Of a stretch of 64,000 nucleotides of DNA, positions 53,225-63,052 are shown piece by piece. Source of the stretch: Spirochaetota bacterium (lineage in GTDB: Bacteria > Spirochaetota > Spirochaetia > Treponematales > UBA12059). A program made the translations under genes and the position numbers. The notes under the pieces were generated by a model. It saw only the letters and a program-made list of their open reading frames with translations. It ran no database searches and was not told the DNA's origin. The first letter of the stretch is position 1. Each line of letters starts with the position of its first letter. The stretch lies in assembly GCA_029547205.1 (NCBI GenBank), contig JAKPPT010000068.1, forward strand, positions 288,014 to 352,013. The letters run 5' to 3'.

Positions 53225-54037
53225 ATGAACAAGAAGTGGCTTAAGTCTTTGTTAATCTACTTAGTACTAGCAGTAACGCTACCGCAGCTGTCTGCTCAGC
53301 AGCCATGGAGAATATATTCCCTTTTTTCATACGATGCTTATGAAAGTGAAGGTATACTGACCATTGACGAAAGCATCTCAATACCCCTCATAAACAATTT
53401 TGTTATATCGACTGGTGTTGCATGGAAAGGTACACTTATTGACCCTTTTTTCACCGATCCAGCAAAAGCTGAGGCACGACTCGGAATTATCTATATTCAG
53501 CCTTCATGGAGCATGTATTTTGAGCTCTATGGAGGTTCAATATGGGTGCCTCAAACCATGGGAACACCACTGTGGGAAGCTTTTGTACAGACAACACTTA
53601 TTGAAGCTGCAGTCAATTGGGAAACAGATTTGCTCTATTTTGGATTACGTGAGCGTATACTCTTTAATACTATTTCTACAACTTCAATTACCAATTTTCT
53701 ATTCTTCTGGACACCCCAACGATTTTTCAAACTGAGCCTTGGAATGAGTATTGGCATCGAAAATGATGTTCCAACACTTCCTGGCATTCGTGCTGAGTTC
53801 ATAGCACCAATTATTAAGAGTGTCCCTGAACTATTCCGTGCTGGACTTGGTATTACCTATGAACGCTTTTTCGATGACGCAACACTGACAGCGGGAAACA
53901 CAATTACAATTAAAGCAATTCTTGCATCTGCACCACTTGCAGCTCTCGATATAAAAGCTGGTATAGCATGGAATTTTGGTGATAAAGCAGTATATCCGCT
54001 CCAGCTTGAAATGCTATCAGCAATAGTGCTCCAGTAA
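53225..54037 (+). CDS. Outer-membrane-like beta protein, function unknown
   Basis: 270 residues with a signal peptide at about 1-24 (WLKSLLIYLVLAVTLPQLSA) and a mature part of alternating amphipathic strands ending in a hydrophobic residue pair (AIVLQ), suggesting a small beta barrel or periplasmic beta protein. Start follows AGGGGACAGG. First gene of the 53.2-57.9 kb operon; one GAGTGTCCC word is read as KSVP. Confidence 0.68.
   Translation: MNKKWLKSLLIYLVLAVTLPQLSAQQPWRIYSLFSYDAYESEGILTIDESISIPLINNFVISTGVAWKGTLIDPFFTDPAKAEARLGIIYIQPSWSMYFELYGGSIWVPQTMGTPLWEAFVQTTLIEAAVNWETDLLYFGLRERILFNTISTTSITNFLFFWTPQRFFKLSLGMSIGIENDVPTLPGIRAEFIAPIIKSVPELFRAGLGITYERFFDDATLTAGNTITIKAILASAPLAALDIKAGIAWNFGDKAVYPLQLEMLSAIVLQ
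53818..53826 (+). repeat. GAGTGTCCC word
   Basis: In the beta-protein gene, read Lys-Ser-Val-Pro (IKSVPEL). Confidence 0.7.
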
Positions 54038-54076
54038 GCAAAACTGAATGAATGTATTTTCTTGCTAAAAACAACA

Positions 54077-55069
54077 ATGAGTGATTCAAGTGAATACTTA
54101 GAAAAGATTGCTACTCTCGAAAAAGTCAATGAAACGCTTCTCAAATCAATCCAGCTCCTTGAGGATAAAATAATACGGGATCCCCGCACAGGACTCTTTA
54201 ATGAAGATTTTTTTGAAAATTACATTATGGATATCCTCAATGCAAGTTTACCAACACGAGCACCGGGAGCAATTCTTTTTATTTCCATTGATAATTTTGG
54301 CGACATCAACCTCCATTATGGATCAGATAGAGCTGATGAGATTCTTAAAAAATATGCTTCTTATTTAAAAAATATTACTTCACCAGAAACTATACTGTTT
54401 AGGTTAAGCGGAGCCCTCTTTGCATGCTACCTTTCTCAGTGTGAAAAAAGTAAAGCTATAGAAATTGCAGAAACAATACGTATCAGTACAGCGCAAGCTG
54501 AAATTTTTATCTGTTTTATTACAGTATCGATTGGGGTAATTTCTTTTGAAGATCTGTTTAATATGAACGAACCTCAAGAAATAAATATAGTCGACTTTAT
54601 TATTGATGCAGGTAAACAACGACTAAATATTGCTAGAAAACACGGTTCAAACCAGGTATGCGCAGATAGCAATCTAAAAGAAAGAGAGCAAAACAAAAGA
54701 ACTTTACTACTAGCGGATAGCAATGTATTCAGATTGGCAATGCTTGCTGACTTATTTCCACGAAATCAGTTCCAGGTATTAACAGCTAAAAACGGACCAG
54801 AAGTGCTGGAAATAATAACAAAACATGAAATTAACTTGATTATCTGTGACTGTTACCTTCCAGGAAGCAATGCAATCGAAATTAAAAGAACGATAAATAA
54901 ATATTCAAGACTTATGGGAATTCCCTTTATTATTATTACTGATCACAAGCATATTGATTCAATTCAACAGGCGTATTCTGCAGGTGTTCTTATGATTATT
55001 GAGAGGCCTATTTATATTGATGAGATACTTGCAATAGCACAAAACTTTAGCAAAGGAAAGTTTTTATGA
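54077..55069 (+). CDS. Degenerate GGDEF domain fused to a receiver
   Basis: 330 residues. A coiled N-terminus, a GGDEF fold at about 30-200 in which the signature reads 'RLSGALFACYL' in place of GGDEF, so cyclase activity is lost, then a receiver-like domain at about 215-330 with D in 'IICDCYLPG' and IERP in place of the conserved Lys-Pro. It may bind c-di-GMP or act as an adaptor. The track start is a TTG; ATG 54077 is more likely, though its ribosome binding site is weak. Coupled by ATGA to the HEAT gene. Confidence 0.8.
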   Translation: MSDSSEYLEKIATLEKVNETLLKSIQLLEDKIIRDPRTGLFNEDFFENYIMDILNASLPTRAPGAILFISIDNFGDINLHYGSDRADEILKKYASYLKNITSPETILFRLSGALFACYLSQCEKSKAIEIAETIRISTAQAEIFICFITVSIGVISFEDLFNMNEPQEINIVDFIIDAGKQRLNIARKHGSNQVCADSNLKEREQNKRTLLLADSNVFRLAMLADLFPRNQFQVLTAKNGPEVLEIITKHEINLIICDCYLPGSNAIEIKRTINKYSRLMGIPFIIITDHKHIDSIQQAYSAGVLMIIERPIYIDEILAIAQNFSKGKFL

Positions 55070-56250
55070 TTACCATAAAAACTATTTTTTTTACTCTTTC
55101 TCTATTATCATTGCTCTCTATACTTATTTTGTTAGGAATAAAAATTCGATATAGACTTGAAAATAAATTTATCCTTATCATAAGAAAAAGAATTATAACA
55201 GCAATTATTGAGAAGAAACCATTATCGTTAAAAGGATTACCTAAACTAATGCTACTATTTGAAACTGTAAAAATTAATGAAGAAATAAACTTACCAGAAC
55301 AAATAGTAACCACAATAAGAGAATATACTAAAAAAAAGTATTTCAATGTATTGAAAAGAAACATGTATTCAAAAAATTCAACAAAGCGAACACAAGCTGC
55401 AATGCTGCTCTCGTTTTTCCCAGGGACAGAAACAGAAGAAGTGCTACTTGAGGCACTGCATAAAGAAAAATCAAATTATTGCTTTCTTCAAATCTGTTAC
55501 AGCCTCGCACAAGTGCACTGTACCAAAAGTATACCTATTATTATTTCACTTATACACAGTAAAGAACCATGGCTCTATTATCGAATAATTGAAATTCTTT
55601 TAAATTTTGGACAAACTTTGGAAAACTTTCTCTGTACGACTTGTATAGACAATGACGAAATTTCCGAAGAAACAATTGCACTCATTTGTGCCTATGTGAG
55701 AAGATTTCCGAACCAGCAGCTATTAGCCGAATTGGAGCAATTATTAGATATTACTCACAGCAAGACAATCGCTCAGGTATTCCTGGACAAATATCCCTTT
55801 CAATTAGCAAAAGAAAAATATTTAAAACATCCGAACACTATAATACGCGGTATGGCTTATGAAGCGCTCGGTTCACAACCAGATGAAAACACATTAAAAG
55901 TACTAATCAATGCAGCATGCGACAGTTCTATTCAATTCTGGATAATAAAAGGTATTACTAGATTAGTACAAAAAGATCGAACACTACTTGAAAATTTATT
56001 TTTAGAATGTGAAAATGTTTTTAACAAAATAAAAATCAAAAGAACTAATAGTGACTATGAACGATACAAAACTATAAGTTATGCATTGCTCCCATATTTT
56101 GAATATTTTGTATACTCAGAAAAAAATGTAACATGCCTTATTCATATCGCGTTAGCAACCGGTAAACTAAGTCATATCACTACATTTTTAGAGACAAATC
56201 ACAATGAATACTATGAAAAAAGATTCTATACATTCTCAGCAAATATCTAG
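55066..56250 (+). CDS. Membrane-anchored HEAT-repeat protein (first half of a frameshifted fusion?)
   Basis: 394 residues: one N-terminal membrane helix (about 5-24), then helical HEAT/Armadillo-like repeats at about 100-330 ('KRTQAAMLLSFFPGTETEEVLLEAL', 'WLYYRIIEILLNFG'). The reading frame ends nine codons after an A6-G run. A -1 shift at that run would continue into the glycosyltransferase frame, giving about 942 residues. Similar HEAT parts may position a synthase in the membrane; this is inference. Confidence 0.75.
   Translation: MITIKTIFFTLSLLSLLSILILLGIKIRYRLENKFILIIRKRIITAIIEKKPLSLKGLPKLMLLFETVKINEEINLPEQIVTTIREYTKKKYFNVLKRNMYSKNSTKRTQAAMLLSFFPGTETEEVLLEALHKEKSNYCFLQICYSLAQVHCTKSIPIIISLIHSKEPWLYYRIIEILLNFGQTLENFLCTTCIDNDEISEETIALICAYVRRFPNQQLLAELEQLLDITHSKTIAQVFLDKYPFQLAKEKYLKHPNTIIRGMAYEALGSQPDENTLKVLINAACDSSIQFWIIKGITRLVQKDRTLLENLFLECENVFNKIKIKRTNSDYERYKTISYALLPYFEYFVYSEKNVTCLIHIALATGKLSHITTFLETNHNEYYEKRFYTFSANI
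56216..56222 (+). other. AAAAAAG run at the HEAT/glycosyltransferase junction
   Basis: The only site in the 34-bp overlap of the two frames where a -1 slip re-pairs perfectly: Lys-tRNA on AAA (56218-56220) can move to 56217-56219. Downstream the glycosyltransferase frame reads KILYILSKYLE without a stop. Confidence 0.6.
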
Positions 56251-57893
56251 AAACCAACACGAAGCTTAAAGCAAAGCTAGCATCGTATTTTACCGATGAA
56301 AATATTCTTAACAAACTAGGTATTGTAAAAGTACCAGAACAGGAAAGAAAACCTGCTCTTAAACTAGGTAAAAAAGAAAAAACAATTCTTTGGGTTTTAG
56401 CAGGCATTATACTATCGATTCCTTTGTTATCAAGTGTGTACTCATTTTATATTGCGAAATCTGGTTTTGCAGATTTTATCATTCACAGCATACGTGCAGT
56501 TACAAAATATATGTCCTGGTATTACCTTGCCATCAATAGCATATATTGTTTACTCATTATTTTTTCTGCTATTAATATTCAAAACCAGTTAAAGAATTGG
56601 AACTTAATTCGCAATAATTTTGTAGCACTAGAGTCAATGCTACCTTCCGTATCCATACTTGCTCCTGCTTTTCGAGAAGAGCTCTCAATTGTGGATAGCG
56701 TCAAATCACTCCTGTCCCTCAACTATCCCAAATTTGAAGTAATAGTAATCTGTGATGGCTCACCTGACAACACGCTACACAAACTTATAGAAGCATTTAA
56801 GCTTGAACGCGTAGACCGAGAGCCTTACTCTCACATCCCCTGCAGGCAAATACGTGGGTTTTATGCAAATCAAGAATATCCCTATCTTCTTGTTATCGAT
56901 AAACTCAATGGAGGCAAAGCTGACAGTTTGAATGCAGGTATCAATTTTGCAAAAAATGATTATATATGCTGCATTGATGCCGATTCGCTACTGGAACGCG
57001 ACGCGCTCTTGCGCATGATGCACCACATTATTAGTTCCGATAAAGAGATTATTGCCTGCGGTGGTAATATTTTACCGGTAAACGGTTGCGAAGTAGAGAG
57101 TGGAGCATTAAAAAGTATTCACATACCCAAAAATATGCTTGCCAGGTTTCAAACCATAGAATACTTCCGCGCCTTTCTTTCAGGCAGACTGGGATGGTCA
57201 TGGATCAACTCACTTCTTATTATTTCTGGAGCCTTTGGTGTATTCAGGCGTCAACAAGTTCTGGAAATAAATGGTTACCTTACAGGATCTGCTTCCGGTA
57301 AAATGGATACCGTTGGCGAAGACATGGAACTCGTTGTACGCCTTCGCCGCAATGCCCACGAAAAAAAGCGCACAAATCTTGTGAGTTATTGCTACAATGC
57401 AAATTGCTGGACAGAAGTGCCAGAAGACTGGGGCAGTTTCTCAAGGCAACGAGACCGCTGGCACCGCGGACTTTTGGAAATCCTTATGTACCATAGAAAA
57501 TGCATGCTTAAACCTGCATATGGAACCATGGGTACCATCGCCATGCCCTACTTTTGGATATTTGAATGCATAGGTCCGTTCTTTGAGCTGTTTGGCTTGC
57601 TACTGGTCGGAATAGGCCTTACTACTGGATTACTGACACCAGGCTTACTCCTTCTGTATTTCGTAGCAAATATTTTTTTTGGCATAACCATCTCAACATT
57701 CTCGCTTATTTTCATCGAATTCAGGATAGTGTACTTCAACTTCACTGAAACTTTTATACTTCTATTTTTTTCCATCATAGAAAATTTTGGATATCGTCAG
57801 ATTGTAGCGATCAAACGTGTCTTTTCGTATTTCAAACTGCTGACCGGCGAAGGCGGTTGGGGCGCAATTAAACGGAAAGGTTTTAGTAAATAG
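56217..57893 (+). CDS. GT2 family glycosyltransferase (PgaC/BcsA-like), no own start codon
   Basis: The track begins at TTG 56424, but the frame is open back to 56217 with coherent content and no ATG, GTG or other TTG. The first membrane helix (ILWVLAGIILSIPLLSSVY) starts before the TTG, so this start is not credible. The GT2 domain has 'SILAPAFREE', the nucleotide site 'VICDGSPDN', 'IDADSLLE' (DxD), 'GEDMELV' and 'RQRDRWHRG' (QxxRW-like), then three C-terminal helices. It is predicted to polymerise and export a beta-linked polysaccharide. Last gene of the operon after the degenerate GGDEF and HEAT genes. Confidence 0.85.
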   Translation, partial: KKILYILSKYLETNTKLKAKLASYFTDENILNKLGIVKVPEQERKPALKLGKKEKTILWVLAGIILSIPLLSSVYSFYIAKSGFADFIIHSIRAVTKYMSWYYLAINSIYCLLIIFSAINIQNQLKNWNLIRNNFVALESMLPSVSILAPAFREELSIVDSVKSLLSLNYPKFEVIVICDGSPDNTLHKLIEAFKLERVDREPYSHIPCRQIRGFYANQEYPYLLVIDKLNGGKADSLNAGINFAKNDYICCIDADSLLERDALLRMMHHIISSDKEIIACGGNILPVNGCEVESGALKSIHIPKNMLARFQTIEYFRAFLSGRLGWSWINSLLIISGAFGVFRRQQVLEINGYLTGSASGKMDTVGEDMELVVRLRRNAHEKKRTNLVSYCYNANCWTEVPEDWGSFSRQRDRWHRGLLEILMYHRKCMLKPAYGTMGTIAMPYFWIFECIGPFFELFGLLLVGIGLTTGLLTPGLLLLYFVANIFFGITISTFSLIFIEFRIVYFNFTETFILLFFSIIENFGYRQIVAIKRVFSYFKLLTGEGGWGAIKRKGFSK

Positions 57894-57912
57894 CCATAAT
57901 ACCTTATTATTA

Positions 57913-59802
57913 TCATTTTATATATTTTCTTAAAATTGCATCAACTGTTCCGTCTTTTTTAAGATCTTCATATGCCTGCTTAAGTTTTTGATATATTTCA
58001 TTGGAAACTGATTGCTTACTGAGGCCAATATATATATTCTCAAGTTCAAGTCTAAATTTATGAATTACTAGATTATTGTACTCTGGATTAGAAGCTATCA
58101 AATAACGCAAATAATATAATTCTTCTATAAAGCCAATAATTCTTCCTGAAACAGTTTTTGCTGGATTTAAGTTAGCATCATTAACATATTCAAATACTTT
58201 ATGAAATTCTTCGTTCTTTAACTTTTCATTAAATTCATGAGAGTAAATGACATCCTGCTGAATTCCAAATGCACTATTTCTTGCTTTTGCTATAGAAATA
58301 AAGTCTTCGAGTTTAGTTATTGGCAGACCTGCATCTTTTTTTTGTACTGCTAATGCCATAATCGATATACGAATAGGACCTATCCAATATAAATATTCAG
58401 AACGTTCTGGTGTTATTGACAAATTACTCATAATATCAAGATTTCCTCGTTGCATTTCATACAATGCACGTGACCAAGGAACTTGCTTATAAACAATTTC
58501 AAGTCCTGCTTTCTTTACAATTGCAGTTACCACTTCAACTTCTAGACCAGTCCATGAACCATTTTCATCTTTGTAATAAAGCGGAGGGAAATTATTAACA
58601 TACATTCGTAATGCATTTGGAGTGATTACTATAGGTGTTTGATTTTTTTCAAGCCAGTACTGAATTGCTTCTACCGAACCATCTGCTGCTGCTGCTGCAA
58701 ATAACAATGAAGCTTTTTTCAATGTAGGATAATTACTACTCACTGGATAATTAAAGACAACCTTTGCATCAGCTCCTGCATTGATAAGCATATCACGAAT
58801 TTCATTATTCTTTGCATAAAAAAGTGGTATACCGTTATTTGGATCAGCTTTGTAGTCTAATAATAGTTTTACTAATTCTTTATTATTTAATTTTAACAAA
58901 AAATCAACGATATCCCAATTTTCAGTGAACACTGCATACTTTAGTAGTTCTAATGTATTTATCCTGCCTTTTGAAAGCTCTGCTTTTAATCCCTGCATGT
59001 TAGCCATTGCAAGATAGGCTAATACATTCGATGTGAGCTTTTTATCAACTACAGGCTGTTTATTTTTAGGAAGATTATTAACTGCTTTCCACACCTGAAG
59101 TGCATTTGCAAAATAATAGTACGATATTTGCGATAAATCTATTGTTGCAAAGGTACCAATAATAATATCAAACACGGTATTGACATAGTACACTGTATTT
59201 TTTGATGTTGAAGCCTTTGCATTTTTTACTTTATACGTTATGCCTAATGGATCTGCACCAGCTTTAAGCAACGCTTTAGTTATTTCAATATTGCTCTGTC
59301 TCAGTGCAATAACAAGCGGACGCATTTGATAAAAATCATAAATATCTATATTATCGATTCTATCCGTCCAAACTTGCTTTACAGGATCAAAAAAGTCATA
59401 AAATAAAAACTCATTATCAATATGTATAATCATAGTATTATATTTCCATGAAGCATTTACATCGGCTTTTGCAGCTATAAGACGCTGTACCGCATCAAGA
59501 TTTTCATTTCGAATTGCATAATACAGAGGACCATACCCACTCTGATCAATTTTATCAGGATCGGCCCCTTTTGATAAAAGATAGTCAAATACGGCGCTAT
59601 CATACTGCTCGCCTTGACTGAGATAATCCGCCAGATAAGGAGCATCTTTAAGGTTAGGATTTAAAAGATCTACCTTAGTTTTAAGTGCATCAAGATCATT
59701 ATTCATGATGTCATCGTATATGCTCTGTGCAAACAGCACTGTGTTCGCAAGCAGCACCAGTAACACAGCCAGAACCTTACTCCGGTCTTTCTTATGTATC
59801 AT
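57913..59802 (-). CDS. Ankyrin-repeat protein fused to a family 3 solute-binding domain
   Basis: 629 residues. Signal peptide (about 8-25); ankyrin repeats at about 40-370 ('DLLLSKGADPDKIDQSGYGPLYYAI' and similar); then an SBP_bac_3 domain at about 395-629 ('FPPLYYKDENGSWTGLEVEVVTAI', 'MQRGNLDIMSNLSITPERSEYLYW'). Ankyrin stacks outside the cytoplasm joined to an amino-acid-binding fold are unusual. No permease is adjacent, so it may be a sensor. Convergent with the glycosyltransferase. Confidence 0.82.
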   Translation of the reverse strand: MIHKKDRSKVLAVLLVLLANTVLFAQSIYDDIMNNDLDALKTKVDLLNPNLKDAPYLADYLSQGEQYDSAVFDYLLSKGADPDKIDQSGYGPLYYAIRNENLDAVQRLIAAKADVNASWKYNTMIIHIDNEFLFYDFFDPVKQVWTDRIDNIDIYDFYQMRPLVIALRQSNIEITKALLKAGADPLGITYKVKNAKASTSKNTVYYVNTVFDIIIGTFATIDLSQISYYYFANALQVWKAVNNLPKNKQPVVDKKLTSNVLAYLAMANMQGLKAELSKGRINTLELLKYAVFTENWDIVDFLLKLNNKELVKLLLDYKADPNNGIPLFYAKNNEIRDMLINAGADAKVVFNYPVSSNYPTLKKASLLFAAAAADGSVEAIQYWLEKNQTPIVITPNALRMYVNNFPPLYYKDENGSWTGLEVEVVTAIVKKAGLEIVYKQVPWSRALYEMQRGNLDIMSNLSITPERSEYLYWIGPIRISIMALAVQKKDAGLPITKLEDFISIAKARNSAFGIQQDVIYSHEFNEKLKNEEFHKVFEYVNDANLNPAKTVSGRIIGFIEELYYLRYLIASNPEYNNLVIHKFRLELENIYIGLSKQSVSNEIYQKLKQAYEDLKKDGTVDAILRKYIK

Positions 59803-60151
59803 TTTATATCCCCCATAAATAATTATTTACAATGAGTATCAAATTTTAATTTTTCACTGTCAACGTTTCGGGTTTTCAATGATTACCCATTCTGACGCTA
59901 ACTTACAGCACCATTGGATTTTTTCCAGATATAAGTTTTCTGTTTAGGGCATTCTTTTTTTTATTGGAGGTATTGGCACAGGAATTATCTCAATACTTTT
60001 ACGCAAGACGCTCGCCCAAACATCTATTATATGTTCCTGCTTATTGGAACCATCCTGTAATTAGTACTTTCTTATTCTTTGTACAACATTTATAATCTCA
60101 TAAGTTTCAAGTTTATGTTATAATATTGCTCAATAATCATGTGAGGTATAT
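59803..60151. other. 349-bp gap with no clear gene
   Basis: AT-rich. A short stretch at about 59960-60060 has an open frame giving 'FFIGGIGTGIISILLRK', possibly the remnant of a membrane protein, but no start or family can be given. Promoter-like TATAAT lies at 60119-60124. Confidence 0.35.
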
Positions 60152-61449
60152 ATGAAGCACACATTGCGTATTCCAATATTCAAGACTATAAAAAAATATG
60201 GTTATAAATTAATTGTAGCAATACTTGCGTTCTATGTGCCAATTCTTTTTGCATCATCCTGTGCTAGCACCAAATCCAAAGAAGCTTATGACCTTGAAAT
60301 AGTCACTTTCTATGACAGTCCCGCTGAGGCCAAGGCCTTTACCGCTCTTGTGCAGCAGTTTGAAAAAGCAACGAAACTGCGGGTTTACGTGGAATCACTC
60401 CCGCGTGAAACGTACTACGCGTCACTTGAGCAATACATGTCCTCCGATTACCCCCCCCAGATATTCTTGCTTTCCACCCTGGCGGGCATTTCCACAGTTA
60501 CGCAGCCAGGGGCTATCTCCAGCCTGTAGAAGCGCTCCTTCCCGGACGCAAATTCGAAAAAAGCTTCCCGGCGCAGCTCAGGCAGGCGGCCTCGCACGAC
60601 TCCTTCGTGATGTTCGTCCCGCTGTCCTGGACATGGTGGGGGATTTTCTATAACAAGAAAGTCCTTGCTGACACCGGCGCGAAACTCCCCGCCTCGCTTG
60701 ACGACCTGTTCGCGCTTGCGCCGCTGCTCAGAAAGGGCGGATTCATTCCGTTCACCGCGAGCGCCAAGGACAACCGCGCGCTATCTGCATGGCTCAGACT
60801 CTTCCTGTCAGTGAATCCTGACACCTCGCTCTACCAGTCCTTTTGCTCGGGCTCTGTTCCATTCAATGATGTAAAGGTCGCGACAGCGCTGCAGCAATTT
60901 GCCATACTCATCAAGAACAAATACATCATCGATTCGGCAATCATGCTCAGCAGGGAACAGGCCCTCGGCCCACTTTTATCAGGTAGGGCTGCTATGTTTC
61001 TCTCCGATGCCGGGATACTGAAAAATATCCCGAAGGATGACCGGGAAAATATCGGGATCGCGGTGTTCCCCGGCCGGAATGGCCAAGGGCTCGTATACGC
61101 CGACATGGAAGGCTTCGTGGTCCATGCGAAAGCCCAGAACAAGGCGAACGCGCGGAAATTCCTCGCTTACATCGTCGCACCTGAAAACCAGGAAGCCATG
61201 AGCCTGCCCTTCTCCCGCCTGCCTGCGAACCTTTCAGGCAAACAGAGCAGCTCCGAACTCGAGGCCACGAAAGCGCTCCTTTCGGGAACACGGACCGTAG
61301 TAGTTTCCATGAACCAAAACATGCCCGCTGCTGCTGTCTCGGCAGCAATCGCTGAGCTTGTTAATATATTTTCACTTCCAAGTAATTTGCCACTTTACCT
61401 TCAAAATTTGGAAGCAAAACGAGTTGAGTTGTTTAAGGTTAAGAATTAA
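60152..61449 (+). pseudogene. Frameshifted extracellular sugar-binding lipoprotein (SBP family 1)
   Basis: Together the two frames make a solute-binding protein of about 432 residues. The first (60152-60529) gives a signal with possible lipobox FASSC and the start of the fold ('LEIVTFYDSPAEAKAFTALVQQFEKAT'). At a GGGG near 60509-60512 the homologous frame shifts by -1, to 'RGYLQPVEALLPG', and continues in the track ORF 60607-61449. A single base appears to be missing. The centre (about 60300-61340) is 50-65% G+C in sampled stretches, the ends about 30%, so the middle was probably replaced from a higher-GC relative. No permease genes are adjacent. Confidence 0.78.
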
Positions 61450-61502
61450 CCATTGTATAATAATACCACAACGCAGCTGCTATGAAATTACGGTATTGAA
61501 GC

Positions 61503-62279
61503 TTATGTCCCCGTACCAGTAAATTTATGAATTGTGCCACAAAACGCTCCATAACCTACACCAAACAAGGCAAAGCCATATACAAAAGGCAATAGCCATT
61601 TAGAAATATGCATTGATTGGTCCAGTATGGGTAAGGCAGGATAATAGGCAATGAGTCCTATTGGAATTATAAATGTCAGAAAAAGACGCAGACTAGAGGA
61701 ATATATGTTTAGAGGGTACTGTGCAAATTGCAACAGGGAAATAAAAGGAGAGAAGGCTTCTTCTAATTTTGGATACTTACATGCAAGTGCATCAAGCAGC
61801 AAGAATAATCCTGTACATGCCAATACGCCAGAAAACATCAAGAGCAAAATAAGTAAAATATGTAAAATGCCAATTTCTAGAGTAACCACTATATAAATAA
61901 AGATTACACTTCCATTCAATACTGCAAACAACTCGGAAGCGGAAAATTTCTTGGCTGTAAGATATAAAAAGGGATTCACGGGCTTTACCAGTACTGTAAT
62001 TAATCGTCCTTCTATGACATAGCTTTGTGAATACCATAAAGTCCATGCAAAAAGCGCATAGAACAAACCTGTTCCTATGTGATAGAGTCCGTATATCAAG
62101 AGGCATGCATCTCTTCCAAGTCCGCCAATTTCATCAGTTTTAGTAAACAGAAACAGCAAGGCAATCACACCAATTGCTGTTTCAGACAATCGTACAAAAA
62201 ACCACAATACAGTATCTTTTCCAAATACGAAGGACTTCTTCATTGTTTCGAGCAATATAGCAAAATAATTATTTTTCAT
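61503..62279 (-). CDS. ABC-2 type exporter permease (DUF990/COG3694)
   Basis: 258 residues from MKNNYFAIL, with six hydrophobic helices. The shape matches the COG3694 permease of the three-gene ABC exporter whose other permease and ATPase lie upstream. The track start is 13 codons too early; AAAGGTG precedes the preferred ATG. Substrate unknown. Confidence 0.82.
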   Translation of the reverse strand: MKNNYFAILLETMKKSFVFGKDTVLWFFVRLSETAIGVIALLFLFTKTDEIGGLGRDACLLIYGLYHIGTGLFYALFAWTLWYSQSYVIEGRLITVLVKPVNPFLYLTAKKFSASELFAVLNGSVIFIYIVVTLEIGILHILLILLLMFSGVLACTGLFLLLDALACKYPKLEEAFSPFISLLQFAQYPLNIYSSSLRLFLTFIIPIGLIAYYPALPILDQSMHISKWLLPFVYGFALFGVGYGAFCGTIHKFTGTGT

Positions 62280-62304
62280 GAAATCACCTTTGCCATTTTC
62301 CAGC

Positions 62305-63051
62305 CTACCCACCAGCACATACGATTCGCTTCATTGCATTGCGGTTAACACCCCAGGCAACAAAAAACATTACTGTTACCCAAAATAACTGCGTCAATAC
62401 AATACCAGGATTGCTTTTTTGAGTTGCCGCTTCATAAGGCAATATGTACAGAACCGCAAACGGAGAAAATCGCAGGATATTGAGAATTGCCTCGGGAAAA
62501 ACAGTATATGGTATAGCTGCCCCCGATAGCAGCATTACTATTAGATTCTTTGCCTGTATCAAGCCCTCATTCGATCCTGAGTATACTACCGCTATGCCGA
62601 TTGTGTAGGCAAGAAGCCAGCTCATGCACGAAGCAAGTAACACCGAAACAGCGAATTGTGCGGGAGAACCGCGAAATTCATACAGCACATCTATATGCCA
62701 TACCATAAGAAGAATCAGTACCGGCAATGCCCTGAGTATAAAAGCGGCTAATACCTGTGCTATATCTGAAACAAGCCTAAGGGACATAAACGGCAATGGC
62801 TTAACGAGCTGTACGCTAATAGTACCGTCCTGATATTCACCTGCTATGTCGCGCTCTGTTGAAAACGAGGTAAAGGAACTTATGAACATGACCAACGCAA
62901 AATAAAATTCATAATTGCTATTTAGTATTTTTCCCCAAAGCGAGGATTGTATAATAAAAACAATAAAAGTATTTATGATTAGCATCAAGGATGCAATAGG
63001 AAAATAAAATTCTTTTTTACAATAGACACTAACAAGGCCAAGGACACGCAT
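62305..63051 (-). CDS. ABC-2 type exporter permease (COG4587)
   Basis: 248 residues from MRVLGLVSVYC, six hydrophobic helices, with 'ERDIAGEYQDGTISVQLVKPL' after the second, typical of the COG4587 partner. The preferred ATG has AAGGA upstream and begins one base after the ATPase stop. Confidence 0.82.
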   Translation of the reverse strand: MRVLGLVSVYCKKEFYFPIASLMLIINTFIVFIIQSSLWGKILNSNYEFYFALVMFISSFTSFSTERDIAGEYQDGTISVQLVKPLPFMSLRLVSDIAQVLAAFILRALPVLILLMVWHIDVLYEFRGSPAQFAVSVLLASCMSWLLAYTIGIAVVYSGSNEGLIQAKNLIVMLLSGAAIPYTVFPEAILNILRFSPFAVLYILPYEAATQKSNPGIVLTQLFWVTVMFFVAWGVNRNAMKRIVCAGG

Positions 63052-63052
63052 C

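Noticed and set aside
60312-60653. 113-codon ORF in the third frame of the solute-binding pseudogene
   Set aside because: Arg/Pro-rich product of a GC-rich off-frame; the family sequence is in the other two frames.
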